Shown: one piece after another, positions 15,462 to 23,100 of the stretch
Layout of the letters: every line of letters starts with the position of its first letter
Numbering within the stretch: position 1 is the stretch's first letter
DNA from: JAAZIN01 sp033809435
GTDB taxonomy: Bacteria; Bacillota; Dethiobacteria; DTU022
Reading direction: 5' to 3'
DNA: 23,100 nucleotides
Assembly (NCBI GenBank): GCA_033809435.1
Contig: JAPXLS010000009.1
Location: forward strand, 1-23,100
Translations under genes and position numbers: made by a program
The notes under the pieces: generated by a model
The model's database searches: none
Told to the model about the DNA's origin: nothing
Seen by the model: the letters and a program-made list of their open reading frames with translations, nothing else

Positions 15462-16443
15462 CCGCACTACCCACCCCACCGGCCCAACCTGTAATCTGCA
15501 CGGCCAGCTGTTTACCGCTGAGCCCGGGCTGGGCCAAAAATACAGGATTGTCCTCTACCAGAACCTCCAGCGGTTCACCGCTTAGACGGCGCAGCGTCAG
15601 GACATCCCCTTCCTGAAGATGAAAGAAGTCATCCAGGGTGATGGCCGCCTTCCCCAGTACCACGGCCACCTCAACAGGAACGCCCAGCAAGCTTTTCTCA
15701 ATATCGCTTGCATTGGCCCTCTCCGCAGTCTGCTGAAACTGGTTAAACCAGTGCTGGGCCGTCAGTTTTGACAGCACCCGATCCAGCGTGATGTAGGGAA
15801 AGCAAAGGTTGAGCAGACCGTCGACATTATTGACCTCCGCAGATATGGTGATCAGGGCTATAGTTTCGCTGGAGGAGATAACCTGATTGAACTGGGGATT
15901 GGTATCGATGCTCTCGATTTGCGGTGAAAGGGCGGCGATCCCCTTCCAAACATAACCGAGGTTGCTCAGAAGCTTTTCAAGAATCTGTCTCATCACCGAG
16001 ATCTCTATCTCGGTAAGCTCCCTGATTTCGCCCGGCGGATTACCCTCGCCCCCAAAAAGCAGATCAATAACTGTAAAGACAAAATTGGGGTTTGTCTCCA
16101 GCATGGCAATACCCAGATCGGATGACATGTTGAAGATGGTCATCAGGGTGGGAATGGGCAGGGAATAGATGAATTCCTCGTACGTGACCTGTCCCACCGA
16201 AACCACCTCCAGCTTTACCGGCACCCTCAAAAAAGCGGTTAGAAAATTGCCCGTAATTCGGGAGTAGTTCTCATGCACAATATGCATGGTTTTAAGCTGT
16301 TCCTTGGTAAACTTTGTCGGACGTCTGAAATCATAGGGTTTGTACTCCTCCCTGCCGGGCGGCGATTTATCTTCAATCTCCCCCGAGAATAGAGCAGAGA
16401 TCAATGAATCAACTTCTGATTGGGTCAGCCTTTCGCCGGTCAA
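15454..16443 (-). CDS. fliM: Flagellar motor switch protein FliM
   Basis: 329 residues. N-terminal CheY-P-binding helix LTQSEVDSLISAL (6-18). The middle CheC-like domain has the family's YDFRRPTKFTKEQL entry and the GGEG motif (LLFGGEGNPPG) that contacts FliG. The C-terminal SpoA domain (about 245-320) has LLGVPVEVAVVLGKAAITLDDF. It sets rotation direction in the C-ring. The start is TTG 16443, preceded by AGGAGG with an 8-base gap. It lies 16 nt after the rod protein gene. Confidence 0.96.
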   Translation of the reverse strand: MTGERLTQSEVDSLISALFSGEIEDKSPPGREEYKPYDFRRPTKFTKEQLKTMHIVHENYSRITGNFLTAFLRVPVKLEVVSVGQVTYEEFIYSLPIPTLMTIFNMSSDLGIAMLETNPNFVFTVIDLLFGGEGNPPGEIRELTEIEISVMRQILEKLLSNLGYVWKGIAALSPQIESIDTNPQFNQVISSSETIALITISAEVNNVDGLLNLCFPYITLDRVLSKLTAQHWFNQFQQTAERANASDIEKSLLGVPVEVAVVLGKAAITLDDFFHLQEGDVLTLRRLSGEPLEVLVEDNPVFLAQPGLSGKQLAVQITGWAGGVGSADA

Positions 16444-16459
16444 GTCGTTTACCTCCTGT

Positions 16460-17233
16460 TTATGGCTTTACCTGCAGGATCAAAGCCTGCAGTTCATCAG
16501 CGGTGATAAGGCTGCGGACATTGGCCTGCAGGGCCCGCTGGGCCAGCAGCAGCTGCACCATTTCAAGGGCTGTATCTGAGTTTGACTGCTCCAGGCAATA
16601 CTGGCGGATGCAGCCAAAACCGCCACTGCCGGGCAACCCCTCTACCGGCCGGCCCGAAAGGGCGGACTCCAGACAGCAGCCCGCTCCATCGCTGATCAGG
16701 CCGCCGGGGTTGGCAAAGCGATAGAGACTGATCCGGCCCGGTTCCCTGACCTCTCCGCCCGGGGAGGTCATCGTTACTGCCCCTTCCGGGCTGATGGACA
16801 GCTCACCCCGTTCCTGCTCCAGGTTGAAAGGGATATCCAGATAATATCCGGCAGCGTTGACCACCCTACCGCCGGCATCAAGGCTGAAACTGCCATTCCG
16901 GCTGTAAAGCACCCGGCCCCCGGGGCCGAGGAGCCTGAAATATCCCTCGCCGCTGATGGCCAGATCCAGCGGGCTTTCAGTTTCTGCCAGCGCCCCCTGC
17001 CCCAAAAAGGGGACCGCCGCCTGGGGATGGACCCCCCCGCCGGCCGGCAACCCGGCCGCGGAGACATAGGGCATCCTTCTCTCCTGCAGCGTATGGTAAG
17101 GCATGTCGCCCGCGGCCATCTCGGATCTTTTGTAGGCCGCAGTATTCAGATTGGCCAGGTTGTGAGCCGTCTGGTTCAAAGAGCTCTCGCTGACGGCAAT
17201 ACCTGACCGGCTGTTATGGATAGAGCGCAACAA
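16460..17233 (-). CDS. flgG: Flagellar rod/hook-basal body protein, FlgG type
   Basis: 257 residues. The N-terminal rod signature is SESSLNQTAHNLANLNTAAYKR. The middle FlgE/F/G beta domain has LDLAISGEGYFRLL and YSRNGSFSLDAGGRVVNAAGYYL. The C-terminal heptad helix has LEQSNSDTALEMVQLLLAQRALQANVR. It is a distal rod component assembled outside the membrane after type III export. I chose TTG 17233, 9 bases after AAGGAGG; a second TTG follows directly. The order next to another rod gene matches flhO/flhP of B. subtilis. This one is called FlgG-like and its neighbour FlgF-like by position; the exact split between the two is uncertain. Confidence 0.88.
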   Translation of the reverse strand: MLRSIHNSRSGIAVSESSLNQTAHNLANLNTAAYKRSEMAAGDMPYHTLQERRMPYVSAAGLPAGGGVHPQAAVPFLGQGALAETESPLDLAISGEGYFRLLGPGGRVLYSRNGSFSLDAGGRVVNAAGYYLDIPFNLEQERGELSISPEGAVTMTSPGGEVREPGRISLYRFANPGGLISDGAGCCLESALSGRPVEGLPGSGGFGCIRQYCLEQSNSDTALEMVQLLLAQRALQANVRSLITADELQALILQVKP

Positions 17234-17271
17234 TTGTGGACACCTCCTTTTTCTTATCGGCAAAATCGAAT

Positions 17272-18036
17272 TTAACTTAAGGAACCCAGTTCATTTGCCG
17301 AGCGATCCAGAAGCTGATCATAGCAGGAAAGCATCTTTTGAGCCGCTTCGAAGCTGCGCTTTACCTGCAGCAGGGCCGCCATCTCCCGGGCCAGATCGGT
17401 ATTGCTGCTTTCCAGGCAGCGCCAGTAAAGCCTGGGGACCCTGTTTTCTGCTGCCACTTCCCCGCTCAGAAGGCGGAAATAGTTGTCGCCAATTTTCTCC
17501 AACCGGGCTTCAGGTGAAAAAAAGGTGATCCGCAGCCGATCCGGCGGATGGTCCTGACCGTGAATCAGCCCCTCCTCGTCAACAGTGAATGGTGCGCCGC
17601 CCAGGGGAATTGCCCCTCTCTCGCCCAGCACCGTCAGGCCCTCGGCAGTCACCAGCAGACCGCTGCTGTCCAGAAAAAAACGCCCGTTCCGGGTATACAG
17701 AATGCCCTCTTCGCCCTGCAAGGTAAAATAGCCCTCACTCAAAGCAAAATCGAGCTCCCTGCCGGTCTCCTCGATGCTGCCCGGGCTCAATTCGGTCTGT
17801 ATTGCACCTACAGCCACGCTGTGCGCCATGCTGCCCAGCGGCCGGAAAGCGGGCCCCGGGCGCCCCGCCGGATCAACCCGGCCGCAGCAGCAAAGCAGGT
17901 GCTCGCCAAAGCTTGCCTGGGCCATTTCATCTTTTTTGTAGCCGGCGTTTCGCACATTGGCCAGGTTGTTGCTGATCACATTCAGCCTGGCCTGCTGCGC
18001 AAGCATGGCCGCCTCGGCCAGATATAGTCCCCGCAT
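17272..18036 (-). CDS. flgF: Flagellar rod/hook-basal body protein, FlgF type
   Basis: 254 residues. N-terminal motif ARLNVISNNLANVRNAGYKKDE, central LDFALSEGYFTLQG and YTRNGRFFLDSSGLLVTAEG, and C-terminal LESSNTDLAREMAALLQVKRSFEAAQKM. It is a rod protein paralogous to the next gene, probably from an old tandem duplication. A short Cys run (CCC near residue 50) is unusual for an exported axial protein. The start at ATG 18036 follows GGGGG. The gap to the downstream paralogue start is 38 nt. Confidence 0.87.
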   Translation of the reverse strand: MRGLYLAEAAMLAQQARLNVISNNLANVRNAGYKKDEMAQASFGEHLLCCCGRVDPAGRPGPAFRPLGSMAHSVAVGAIQTELSPGSIEETGRELDFALSEGYFTLQGEEGILYTRNGRFFLDSSGLLVTAEGLTVLGERGAIPLGGAPFTVDEEGLIHGQDHPPDRLRITFFSPEARLEKIGDNYFRLLSGEVAAENRVPRLYWRCLESSNTDLAREMAALLQVKRSFEAAQKMLSCYDQLLDRSANELGSLS

Positions 18037-18062
18037 GCCAAAACCCCCTTACATTATTTGGT

Positions 18063-18446
18063 CTAGTGTTGTTCCCGCAGCGAAAGAATCAATTCAATCT
18101 CCCCCCTGCTCAGGCCGGTCCGGCGGACAATTTCGTGATGCCCACATCCCTCCTCCCAGAGCGCAACGGCCTGCTCCCGCTTCCAGCCGGCGGTACCCGT
18201 TCCTCCGGCGCCGGCCTCTCCAAACCTCCCCCGGGCAGAAACGGGAAGTCCTTTTTCCAGGAGACGGCAGCGCTCCTCCAGGTTATCGATGCGCCGGGTC
18301 TGTCGAGCCAGGTCAGGGTGCCCGCCAGAATCAAGCTCCTTTTGCAAGAACTGCCGGAACACCACTCCGGGATTGTGCCGGTAAAACCAGAACCAGCTTG
18401 CGGACGCTCCCAGCAAAAAACCGACAATAAAATAAAGCAAGCTCAT
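18063..18446 (-). CDS. Small membrane-anchored protein with C-terminal HTH-like segment
   Basis: 127 residues. An N-terminal transmembrane helix (about 3-20, LLYFIVGFLLGASASWFWF) is followed by a basic/acidic coiled-coil-like stretch (about 38-66), a Gly/Ala-rich linker, and a C-terminal segment (about 88-125) reading AVALWEEGCGHHEIVRRTGL then SRGEIELIL, which resembles a helix-turn-helix. Proteins of this build (DUF6115-like) sit beside flagellar sigma genes in many Firmicutes, and their function is unknown to me. The ATG at 18446 overlaps the sigma factor stop (ATGA), so the two are coupled. Confidence 0.7.
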   Translation of the reverse strand: MSLLYFIVGFLLGASASWFWFYRHNPGVVFRQFLQKELDSGGHPDLARQTRRIDNLEERCRLLEKGLPVSARGRFGEAGAGGTGTAGWKREQAVALWEEGCGHHEIVRRTGLSRGEIELILSLREQH

Positions 18447-19204
18447 TTCTCTCCCCTCTCCTGCCTCGACAGAATCTCCTGCAGGCGCCGGATGGCCCGG
18501 GCATGGATCTGTGAAACTCTGGCTATGGATATTTTCATCATTTTGGCAATTGTTTTCTGGGGTAGATCTTCGTAATAGTAAAGCGAAAGCAACAACTTTT
18601 CACGGGGCGGCAGCTCCTGCAGCGCAGCCTCCAGCAAAGCGGTCCTCTCCTTCTTGAGCAGGGCTGATTCGGGAGTCTCTCCGGGAGAGGCCAGGAGATC
18701 CTCCAGGGTCAAACCCTCCCCGCCCTCATTGTCAAAAAGTATCTTCTCCAGCGATAGAATGGTGAGCAGGTTGTAGTATGACCAGACCCTGTCAATTTCC
18801 GCGACAGAGCGGCCCAGAGCGGCGGCGATTTCGGGGGTGTCCGGCTCCCGGCCCAGCTCGCGGCCCAGGGTGTCGGCCGTTTCCTGAATCTGTCGCAGGC
18901 GGGGGAAAAGCGAGCGCGGCGCCAGGCTAACTTTTCTGATTTCATCAATCATCGCACCCCGGATTCTTGTAAAAACATAGGCCGAAAAAGGCACCCTGCG
19001 CAAGGGATCGTAACGCTCGCAAGCTTCCAGCAGACCGATGATGCCGCTGCCCACCAGGTCGCTCCGGTCTATTGCCGCCGGCAAGGCGATACTCAGCTTC
19101 CCGGCCATTTTCTTGATCAGGGGAAGATGCTCCATGATCAGCGCTTCCCTGTCCCGGGGATCTGTCCTGCCGGGGTAACCTGATCCACTCCTGCTTGCGG
19201 GCAT
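18443..19204 (-). CDS. fliA: Flagellar sigma factor (FliA/WhiG/SigD family)
   Basis: 253 residues of the sigma-28 group. Region 2 is at about 25-95 (HLPLIKKMAGKL, then DLVGSGIIGLLEACERYDP and FSAYVFTRIRGAMIDEIR). Region 3 is at about 100-150 with GRELGREPDTPEIAAALG. Region 4 has LPPREKLLLSLYYYEDLPQK and ISIARVSQIHARAIRRL as the -35 reading helix-turn-helix. It directs RNA polymerase to late flagellar promoters, and the sigma-D consensus promoter before flagellin at 2871-2897 is its obvious target. It lies 21 nt after flhG. An anti-sigma FlgM gene is not in this window. Confidence 0.95.
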   Translation of the reverse strand: MPASRSGSGYPGRTDPRDREALIMEHLPLIKKMAGKLSIALPAAIDRSDLVGSGIIGLLEACERYDPLRRVPFSAYVFTRIRGAMIDEIRKVSLAPRSLFPRLRQIQETADTLGRELGREPDTPEIAAALGRSVAEIDRVWSYYNLLTILSLEKILFDNEGGEGLTLEDLLASPGETPESALLKKERTALLEAALQELPPREKLLLSLYYYEDLPQKTIAKMMKISIARVSQIHARAIRRLQEILSRQERGEK

Positions 19205-19225
19205 GGTTTGTCCATCCTTTCCGTC

Positions 19226-20116
19226 TTAATTCATTAGCAACTCTTTCAGCCGTTCAAAAAAACCGGATCGGCCGCGGATCCGGGGCTGAAAGCCCTCATT
19301 GGACAGAAGGCGCCAGGCGATCTGGCCAATGGAGGCCGCAGCCCTGCTTTTCGGATATCTGAGAAGAAAGGGAGAGAAGTCCTGAACAGCCAGTGATACG
19401 GCGGGATCATATTCAATGCTGCCCAGATAGCGCACCTGCAGGCCGGGCAGGAACCTCTGCACCATTTTTTGCAGGCGCTCAAATACGCGCTCCCCCTGCA
19501 GCATATTCCTGACGCAATTTACCACTATGTAACCGTTTTGATGCAGATCATGTGCGGCAATAATTTTAAGCACTCCGTAGGCATCGGTGAGGGCAATGGG
19601 CTCCGGGGTGGTTATCAGGATGAATTCATCGGCGACTTTTATGAAATCGGTAACATTTCTAGAAATCCCGGCCGAGGTATCCAGAAGGATAATCTCCCCC
19701 TCGTTCTCCAGGAACTGCAGCTTGTCCAGCAGCCGGCCCCGCCGGACCATGTCCAGATTGGCCAGCTCAAAGAGGCCCGAACCCCCGGGGATAATCTTTA
19801 ACTCGTGGGGGCCCGCTATCATAATTTCCCGAAGATTTTTTTCCCCGGCAACGACATCCTCCAGCGTGTATTCGGGGACGGCATTGATCAGGATATCGAT
19901 ATTGCCCAGCCCCAGGTCGGCGTCAAAAACCACCATCCTGCGGCCCATCTGGGCCAGCTTGAGGGCCAGGTTCAGGACCAGGTTGGTTTTACCCACCCCC
20001 CCCTTGCCGCTGGTCACCGCAATAACCCGGCTGCGGCGCCGTCTTTCGGCTTTGTTCAAGGAGGCATAATCCTCCATGACGGCAGTCCTCAGTTTATCAG
20101 CCTGATCGGTATTCAT
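19226..20116 (-). CDS. flhG: Flagellar number regulator FlhG (MinD-like ATPase)
   Basis: 296 residues. The N-terminus MNTDQADKLR contains the DQAxxLR motif that stimulates FlhF GTPase activity. The deviant Walker A is TSGKGGVGKTN (about 36-46), FDADLGLGNIDIL follows, and LLDTSAGIS is the Walker B region. It is a ParA/MinD ATPase controlling flagellar number and placement with FlhF. The start ATG 20116 overlaps the flhF stop (ATGA) and follows GGGGGG by 6 bases. The C-terminal amphipathic end (SGFFERLKELL) suits the membrane-binding helix of this family. Confidence 0.95.
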   Translation of the reverse strand: MNTDQADKLRTAVMEDYASLNKAERRRRSRVIAVTSGKGGVGKTNLVLNLALKLAQMGRRMVVFDADLGLGNIDILINAVPEYTLEDVVAGEKNLREIMIAGPHELKIIPGGSGLFELANLDMVRRGRLLDKLQFLENEGEIILLDTSAGISRNVTDFIKVADEFILITTPEPIALTDAYGVLKIIAAHDLHQNGYIVVNCVRNMLQGERVFERLQKMVQRFLPGLQVRYLGSIEYDPAVSLAVQDFSPFLLRYPKSRAAASIGQIAWRLLSNEGFQPRIRGRSGFFERLKELLMN

Positions 20117-21186
20117 CTCATACCCCCCAGAATCAGCTCCGCCCAATCCATATCCCCGGCCAGCCTCAGGCAGTCAGGCACACTTTGCCCGTCCGTAAGG
20201 TAAACAAGCGGCCGTCCGCTGTGGTAGGCGGCGTTCATCACGGCCCCGAAGGAAAGGGTTTCGTCCAGCTTGGTAATGAGCAGGCGGTTGTAATGAAGCT
20301 TCGCGAAACTGCCCGTTATATGGCGGATATCCTGCCATCGGGTAGTGGCGCTGATCACCAGGTGTATCTCCGCGGGCAGCAACAGCTCCATGTAGTCCGC
20401 CAGTTCGTTGATCTGATTGTGGTTCCCGGTAGATCGTCCGGCGGTGTCCACCAGGATGCGATCGCAGTCCTCCAGGCGCTCCAGAGCTTCTCCCAGATCC
20501 GCAGGGGTAATGGCCACCTCAAGGGGCAGGCCGATGATGTCGGCATAGGCTTTCAGCTGCTCCACCGCACCGATGCGGAAATGATCAATGGTGATAAGGC
20601 CGACTTTTTCCTTGAAGTTCAGGGCATGCCTGGCTGCCAGCTTGGCCAGGGTGGTTGTCTTTCCCACTCCCGTCGGCCCCACAAGGGCCAGGGTGCGGAA
20701 CTCCATCTCCGGTGTTGTTGTCAGCTGCCTGTCAAGCTGCTCCTGCAACGCCGGTATGATCGATGCCCGGCTCAGGCCGGCCCCTCCCTTCGCCTCGGCC
20801 AGGGAGGCAATAAGGTGGTCAATGATCACCGGATCCACATCCTGCTTCTGCAGAAAACTGCGCCAGTAGCCGTGGCTTTCCCGCCCAGCCTCCTCCCTGA
20901 CCCCGCCCCCGGAGCCCCCCTCCATCAGCGACTGGACCATACTTTTCAGCTCCACCAGATCCCTCTCCAGCTGCCCGCCCGATTCCCCGGAGCTGCTGCC
21001 GGCGGCTCCGGTATCCCTGGGATCCAGCGCCGCAATAATCTCCACCTCCGGCGGCATAAAAAACCCCTTCAGGCCGCGCCGGCGCACTTTCCTGGTCTGC
21101 AGAATGATGGCTTCCGGGCCAAGCTCTTTTTTTACTTTCAAAAAACCTTCCACCTGATTTTTGGAGTAATATTTTCTAACCCTCAT
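20113..21186 (-). CDS. flhF: Flagellar biosynthesis SRP-like GTPase FlhF
   Basis: 357 residues. The basic N-terminal B domain starts MRVRKYYSKNQ, with a Gly/Glu-rich linker to about residue 105. An N domain follows, then the SRP GTPase domain: G1 LVGPTGVGKTTTLAKL (about 165-180), ITIDHFRIGAVEQLK, DTAGRS (about 245), and TKLDE. It recruits the first flagellar parts to the assembly site and works with FlhG, whose gene overlaps its end. The start ATG 21186 overlaps flhA by 11 nt. Confidence 0.95.
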   Translation of the reverse strand: MRVRKYYSKNQVEGFLKVKKELGPEAIILQTRKVRRRGLKGFFMPPEVEIIAALDPRDTGAAGSSSGESGGQLERDLVELKSMVQSLMEGGSGGGVREEAGRESHGYWRSFLQKQDVDPVIIDHLIASLAEAKGGAGLSRASIIPALQEQLDRQLTTTPEMEFRTLALVGPTGVGKTTTLAKLAARHALNFKEKVGLITIDHFRIGAVEQLKAYADIIGLPLEVAITPADLGEALERLEDCDRILVDTAGRSTGNHNQINELADYMELLLPAEIHLVISATTRWQDIRHITGSFAKLHYNRLLITKLDETLSFGAVMNAAYHSGRPLVYLTDGQSVPDCLRLAGDMDWAELILGGMR

Positions 21187-23100
21187 GAATGCTCATCACC
21201 CCCGCTGATTCCACCTTGACTTCGGGCAGGATTTCGTGAATGGAGAGCACGGCCAGCCGGGGAAAGAATCCCTCCAGGAACCGTCTTAGCGGCAGGCGGA
21301 TGCCCGGTGATGTCAAAATGGCCGGAACTGTCTCCCCCTTTTCCTCCAGCGCCTTCAGAAGCCCCTCCAGCCCGGTAATGAAGCGCTGCATTCTCTCCGG
21401 GGCCAGCACCGGGAGCAGCCCTTTGCCGGTAGCTTTCAATGAATTGGCGATCTCCTTCTCCAGGTCCGGAGCCAGGGTGATCACCGTCAACGGCTCCCCC
21501 CGGGCGGTAAAAATGTGGGTGATTGTTCTCTGGAGGGCCTCCCTGACCCGCTCGGTAAGCACATCCACATCCCTTGTCGCCCGGGCCTGATTTGCGAGTT
21601 CCTCCAGGATGGTTTCCAGATCATGGGCCGGCACCCCCTCGCGAAGCAGGTTTTGCAGCACCTTCTGGATCTCCCCCAGCGTCAGCAAATCGGGTGTCAG
21701 CTCCTCCACCACCGCAGGGCAGCTCTCCCTGGCCAGATCAACCATCTCTTTTACCGTCTGGCGGGTTAACAGTTCATGAGCATGTCTTTTAAGAATTTCG
21801 GTGAAGTGGGTAAGCAGTACCGTGGCGGCATCAACTGCGGTGCAGCCCAGCATTTCTGCCTTCTCCCTTTGCTCTTCCTCGATCCAGATGGCCGGAAGGT
21901 CAAATGTCGGCTCCCGGGTGGAAATACCCTCAAGCCCCTCGGGAAACTCACCGTCGGGGCACAGGGCCAGATTCATCCCCGGCCGGATCTGACCCTGCCC
22001 GATGAGGTTGCCTTTTAGTTTGAATTGGTAATCATTGGGCGGCAGGTACAGATTGTCCCGGATCCGGACGGGCTGTATGATAATTCCCAGTTCCCCTATG
22101 ACCTTGCGGCGGGCCATGGTGATCCGCTCCAGCAGGCTGTCTCCGCCGGAAGGCTCGGTCAAGGAAACCAGATTGTAGCCTATCTCTATTTCCAGCAGTT
22201 CAAGCCTCAGCAGCAGACCCGGGTCATCAGGTTCTGCAGAAAGGCGGGCGGCGGCTTCCATTTCATTCCGCTCCACCCGTTTCTGCCGCTGATTTTTGAT
22301 CAGAGCATACGACAGCAGGCCGCAGAGCAGCGCAAGAACCAGGAAGGGCCATGTGGGCAAACCGGGCACGAGCCCCAGAAAAAAGAGCATTCCCGCAGTG
22401 AGCATGAGCACCCGGGGATACCCCAGGAACTGTCCGGCCAGCTCCTCGCCAAAGGATGCCTCTGCCGTGGATCTGGTCACCAGCATCCCTGCAGCGGTGG
22501 AAATAAGTATGGCCGGTATCTGGGCAACAAGCCCGTCACCCACCGTCAGAATAATGTAAATCTGCGTCGCCTCGAGCAGGGAAAAACCCTGCTGGAGGAC
22601 ACCGATGACCAGTCCGCCGATAATATTGACCAGGACAATAACGATTCCGGCGATGGCGTCGCCCCGAACAAACTTGCTGGCCCCGTCCATGGCTCCGAAA
22701 AAATCTGCTTCTCTCTGCAGTTCTTTTCTCTTTTGCCTGGCCGTCCCCTCATCAATAAGGCCGGCGTTGAAATCGGCATCTATGCTCATCTGTTTCCCGG
22801 GCAGGGCATCAAGGGTGAACCGGGCTGCCACCTCGGCAATCCTGCCCGCACCATTGGTAATAACCACAAACTGGATCACGGTAATGATCACGAAGATAAC
22901 CAGGCCCACAACATAATTGCCGCCGACGACAAATTGCCCGAAAGCCTGAATAACTCTGCCGGCATCGGCCCGGGAAAGGATCAAGCGCGTGGAGGATATA
23001 TTCAGGGCCAGCCGGAAGAGAGTCGCTGTAAGCAAAACGGATGGAAATATGTTCAGCTCCCTGGTGTTGGCGGTAAAAAGGGTCAGGAGCAGGGTAACGA
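21176..23100 (-). CDS. flhA: Flagellar export gate protein FlhA (N-terminus cut by window edge)
   Basis: 640 residues are visible; the frame stays open through 23100, so about the first 50 residues of a usual 690-residue FlhA lie outside. The cut end already reads TANTRELNIFPSVLLTATL, which is FlhA. Membrane segments fill the first 300 residues. The cytoplasmic FHIPEP loop is present (IDADFNAGLIDEGTARQKRK then EADFFGAMDGASKFVRGDAI). The large cytoplasmic domain contains the chaperone-cargo platform (for example PGMNLALCPDGEF and GCTAVDAATVLLTHF). It is the proton-driven type III export gate. An apparent start at 23035 is an internal Leu codon and not the true start. Confidence 0.96.
   Translation of the reverse strand, partial: VTLLLTLFTANTRELNIFPSVLLTATLFRLALNISSTRLILSRADAGRVIQAFGQFVVGGNYVVGLVIFVIITVIQFVVITNGAGRIAEVAARFTLDALPGKQMSIDADFNAGLIDEGTARQKRKELQREADFFGAMDGASKFVRGDAIAGIVIVLVNIIGGLVIGVLQQGFSLLEATQIYIILTVGDGLVAQIPAILISTAAGMLVTRSTAEASFGEELAGQFLGYPRVLMLTAGMLFFLGLVPGLPTWPFLVLALLCGLLSYALIKNQRQKRVERNEMEAAARLSAEPDDPGLLLRLELLEIEIGYNLVSLTEPSGGDSLLERITMARRKVIGELGIIIQPVRIRDNLYLPPNDYQFKLKGNLIGQGQIRPGMNLALCPDGEFPEGLEGISTREPTFDLPAIWIEEEQREKAEMLGCTAVDAATVLLTHFTEILKRHAHELLTRQTVKEMVDLARESCPAVVEELTPDLLTLGEIQKVLQNLLREGVPAHDLETILEELANQARATRDVDVLTERVREALQRTITHIFTARGEPLTVITLAPDLEKEIANSLKATGKGLLPVLAPERMQRFITGLEGLLKALEEKGETVPAILTSPGIRLPLRRFLEGFFPRLAVLSIHEILPEVKVESAGVMSIHEG

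Noticed and set aside
20185..21219. 344-codon plus-strand frame opposite flhF, and similar long frames opposite cheA (12328-13299) and mcp (7443-8564)
   Set aside because: All lie antisense to genes with clear domain motifs, show no family resemblance and are expected in GC-rich DNA.

Overview
The window comes from a GC-rich, flagellated bacterium that looks like a member of the Firmicutes (Clostridia or a related class). The grounds are B. subtilis-type chemotaxis components (CheC, CheD, FliY with a CheC-like half), strong AGGAGG-type ribosome sites with frequent TTG/GTG starts, a sigma-D type flagellin promoter, and a flagellin leader that looks CsrA-controlled. This placement is inferred from gene content; no rRNA gene is present.

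Left edge (1-1358, + strand): a 30-residue peptide with a lasso-peptide-like leader motif (YxxPxL), followed by a nucleotidyltransferase-fold protein (NTP_transf_5 type). Together they look like the tail of a RiPP (ribosomally made, modified peptide) cluster that continues to the left. It converges on an EAL-HDOD signalling protein (1378-2586, - strand).

Region 2587-3030 is a 444-nt divergent intergenic region. It holds a candidate extended -10 promoter for the EAL-HDOD gene and a sigma-D promoter matching TAAA-N15-GCCGATAT for flagellin. The roughly 125-nt flagellin leader has three stem-loops, two of which present AGGGA in the loop, the form CsrA binds. Flagellin itself is 3031-4203.

Region 4204-5512 is a REP/RAYT module. 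A REP-associated Y1/HUH transposase gene (4597-5241) sits between two blocks of four tandem 66-67 bp repeats. Each repeat has a perfect 21-nt hairpin preceded, on the minus strand, by the GTAG/GTGG tetranucleotide typical of REP elements.

From the right edge leftward to 5513, almost everything is one long minus-strand flagellar and chemotaxis run: flhA (cut by the window edge), flhF, flhG, the flagellar sigma factor, a small membrane protein, two rod/hook proteins, fliM, fliN, fliY, cheA, cheY, cheC, cheD, cheB, cheR, an MCP receptor, cheW and an exported aspartoacylase-like protein. Many genes overlap by 1-32 nt, so translation is probably coupled. The logic is clear. FlhA/FlhF/FlhG build and place the flagellum. 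The sigma factor made here should read the sigma-D promoter in front of flagellin. The MCP-CheW-CheA-CheY chain signals to the FliM/FliN/FliY switch, and CheR/CheB/CheD/CheC handle adaptation and CheY-P removal. Oddities are a CheB with no receiver domain and a switch complex whose CheY-P-binding-like N-terminus is on the short FliN rather than on FliY.
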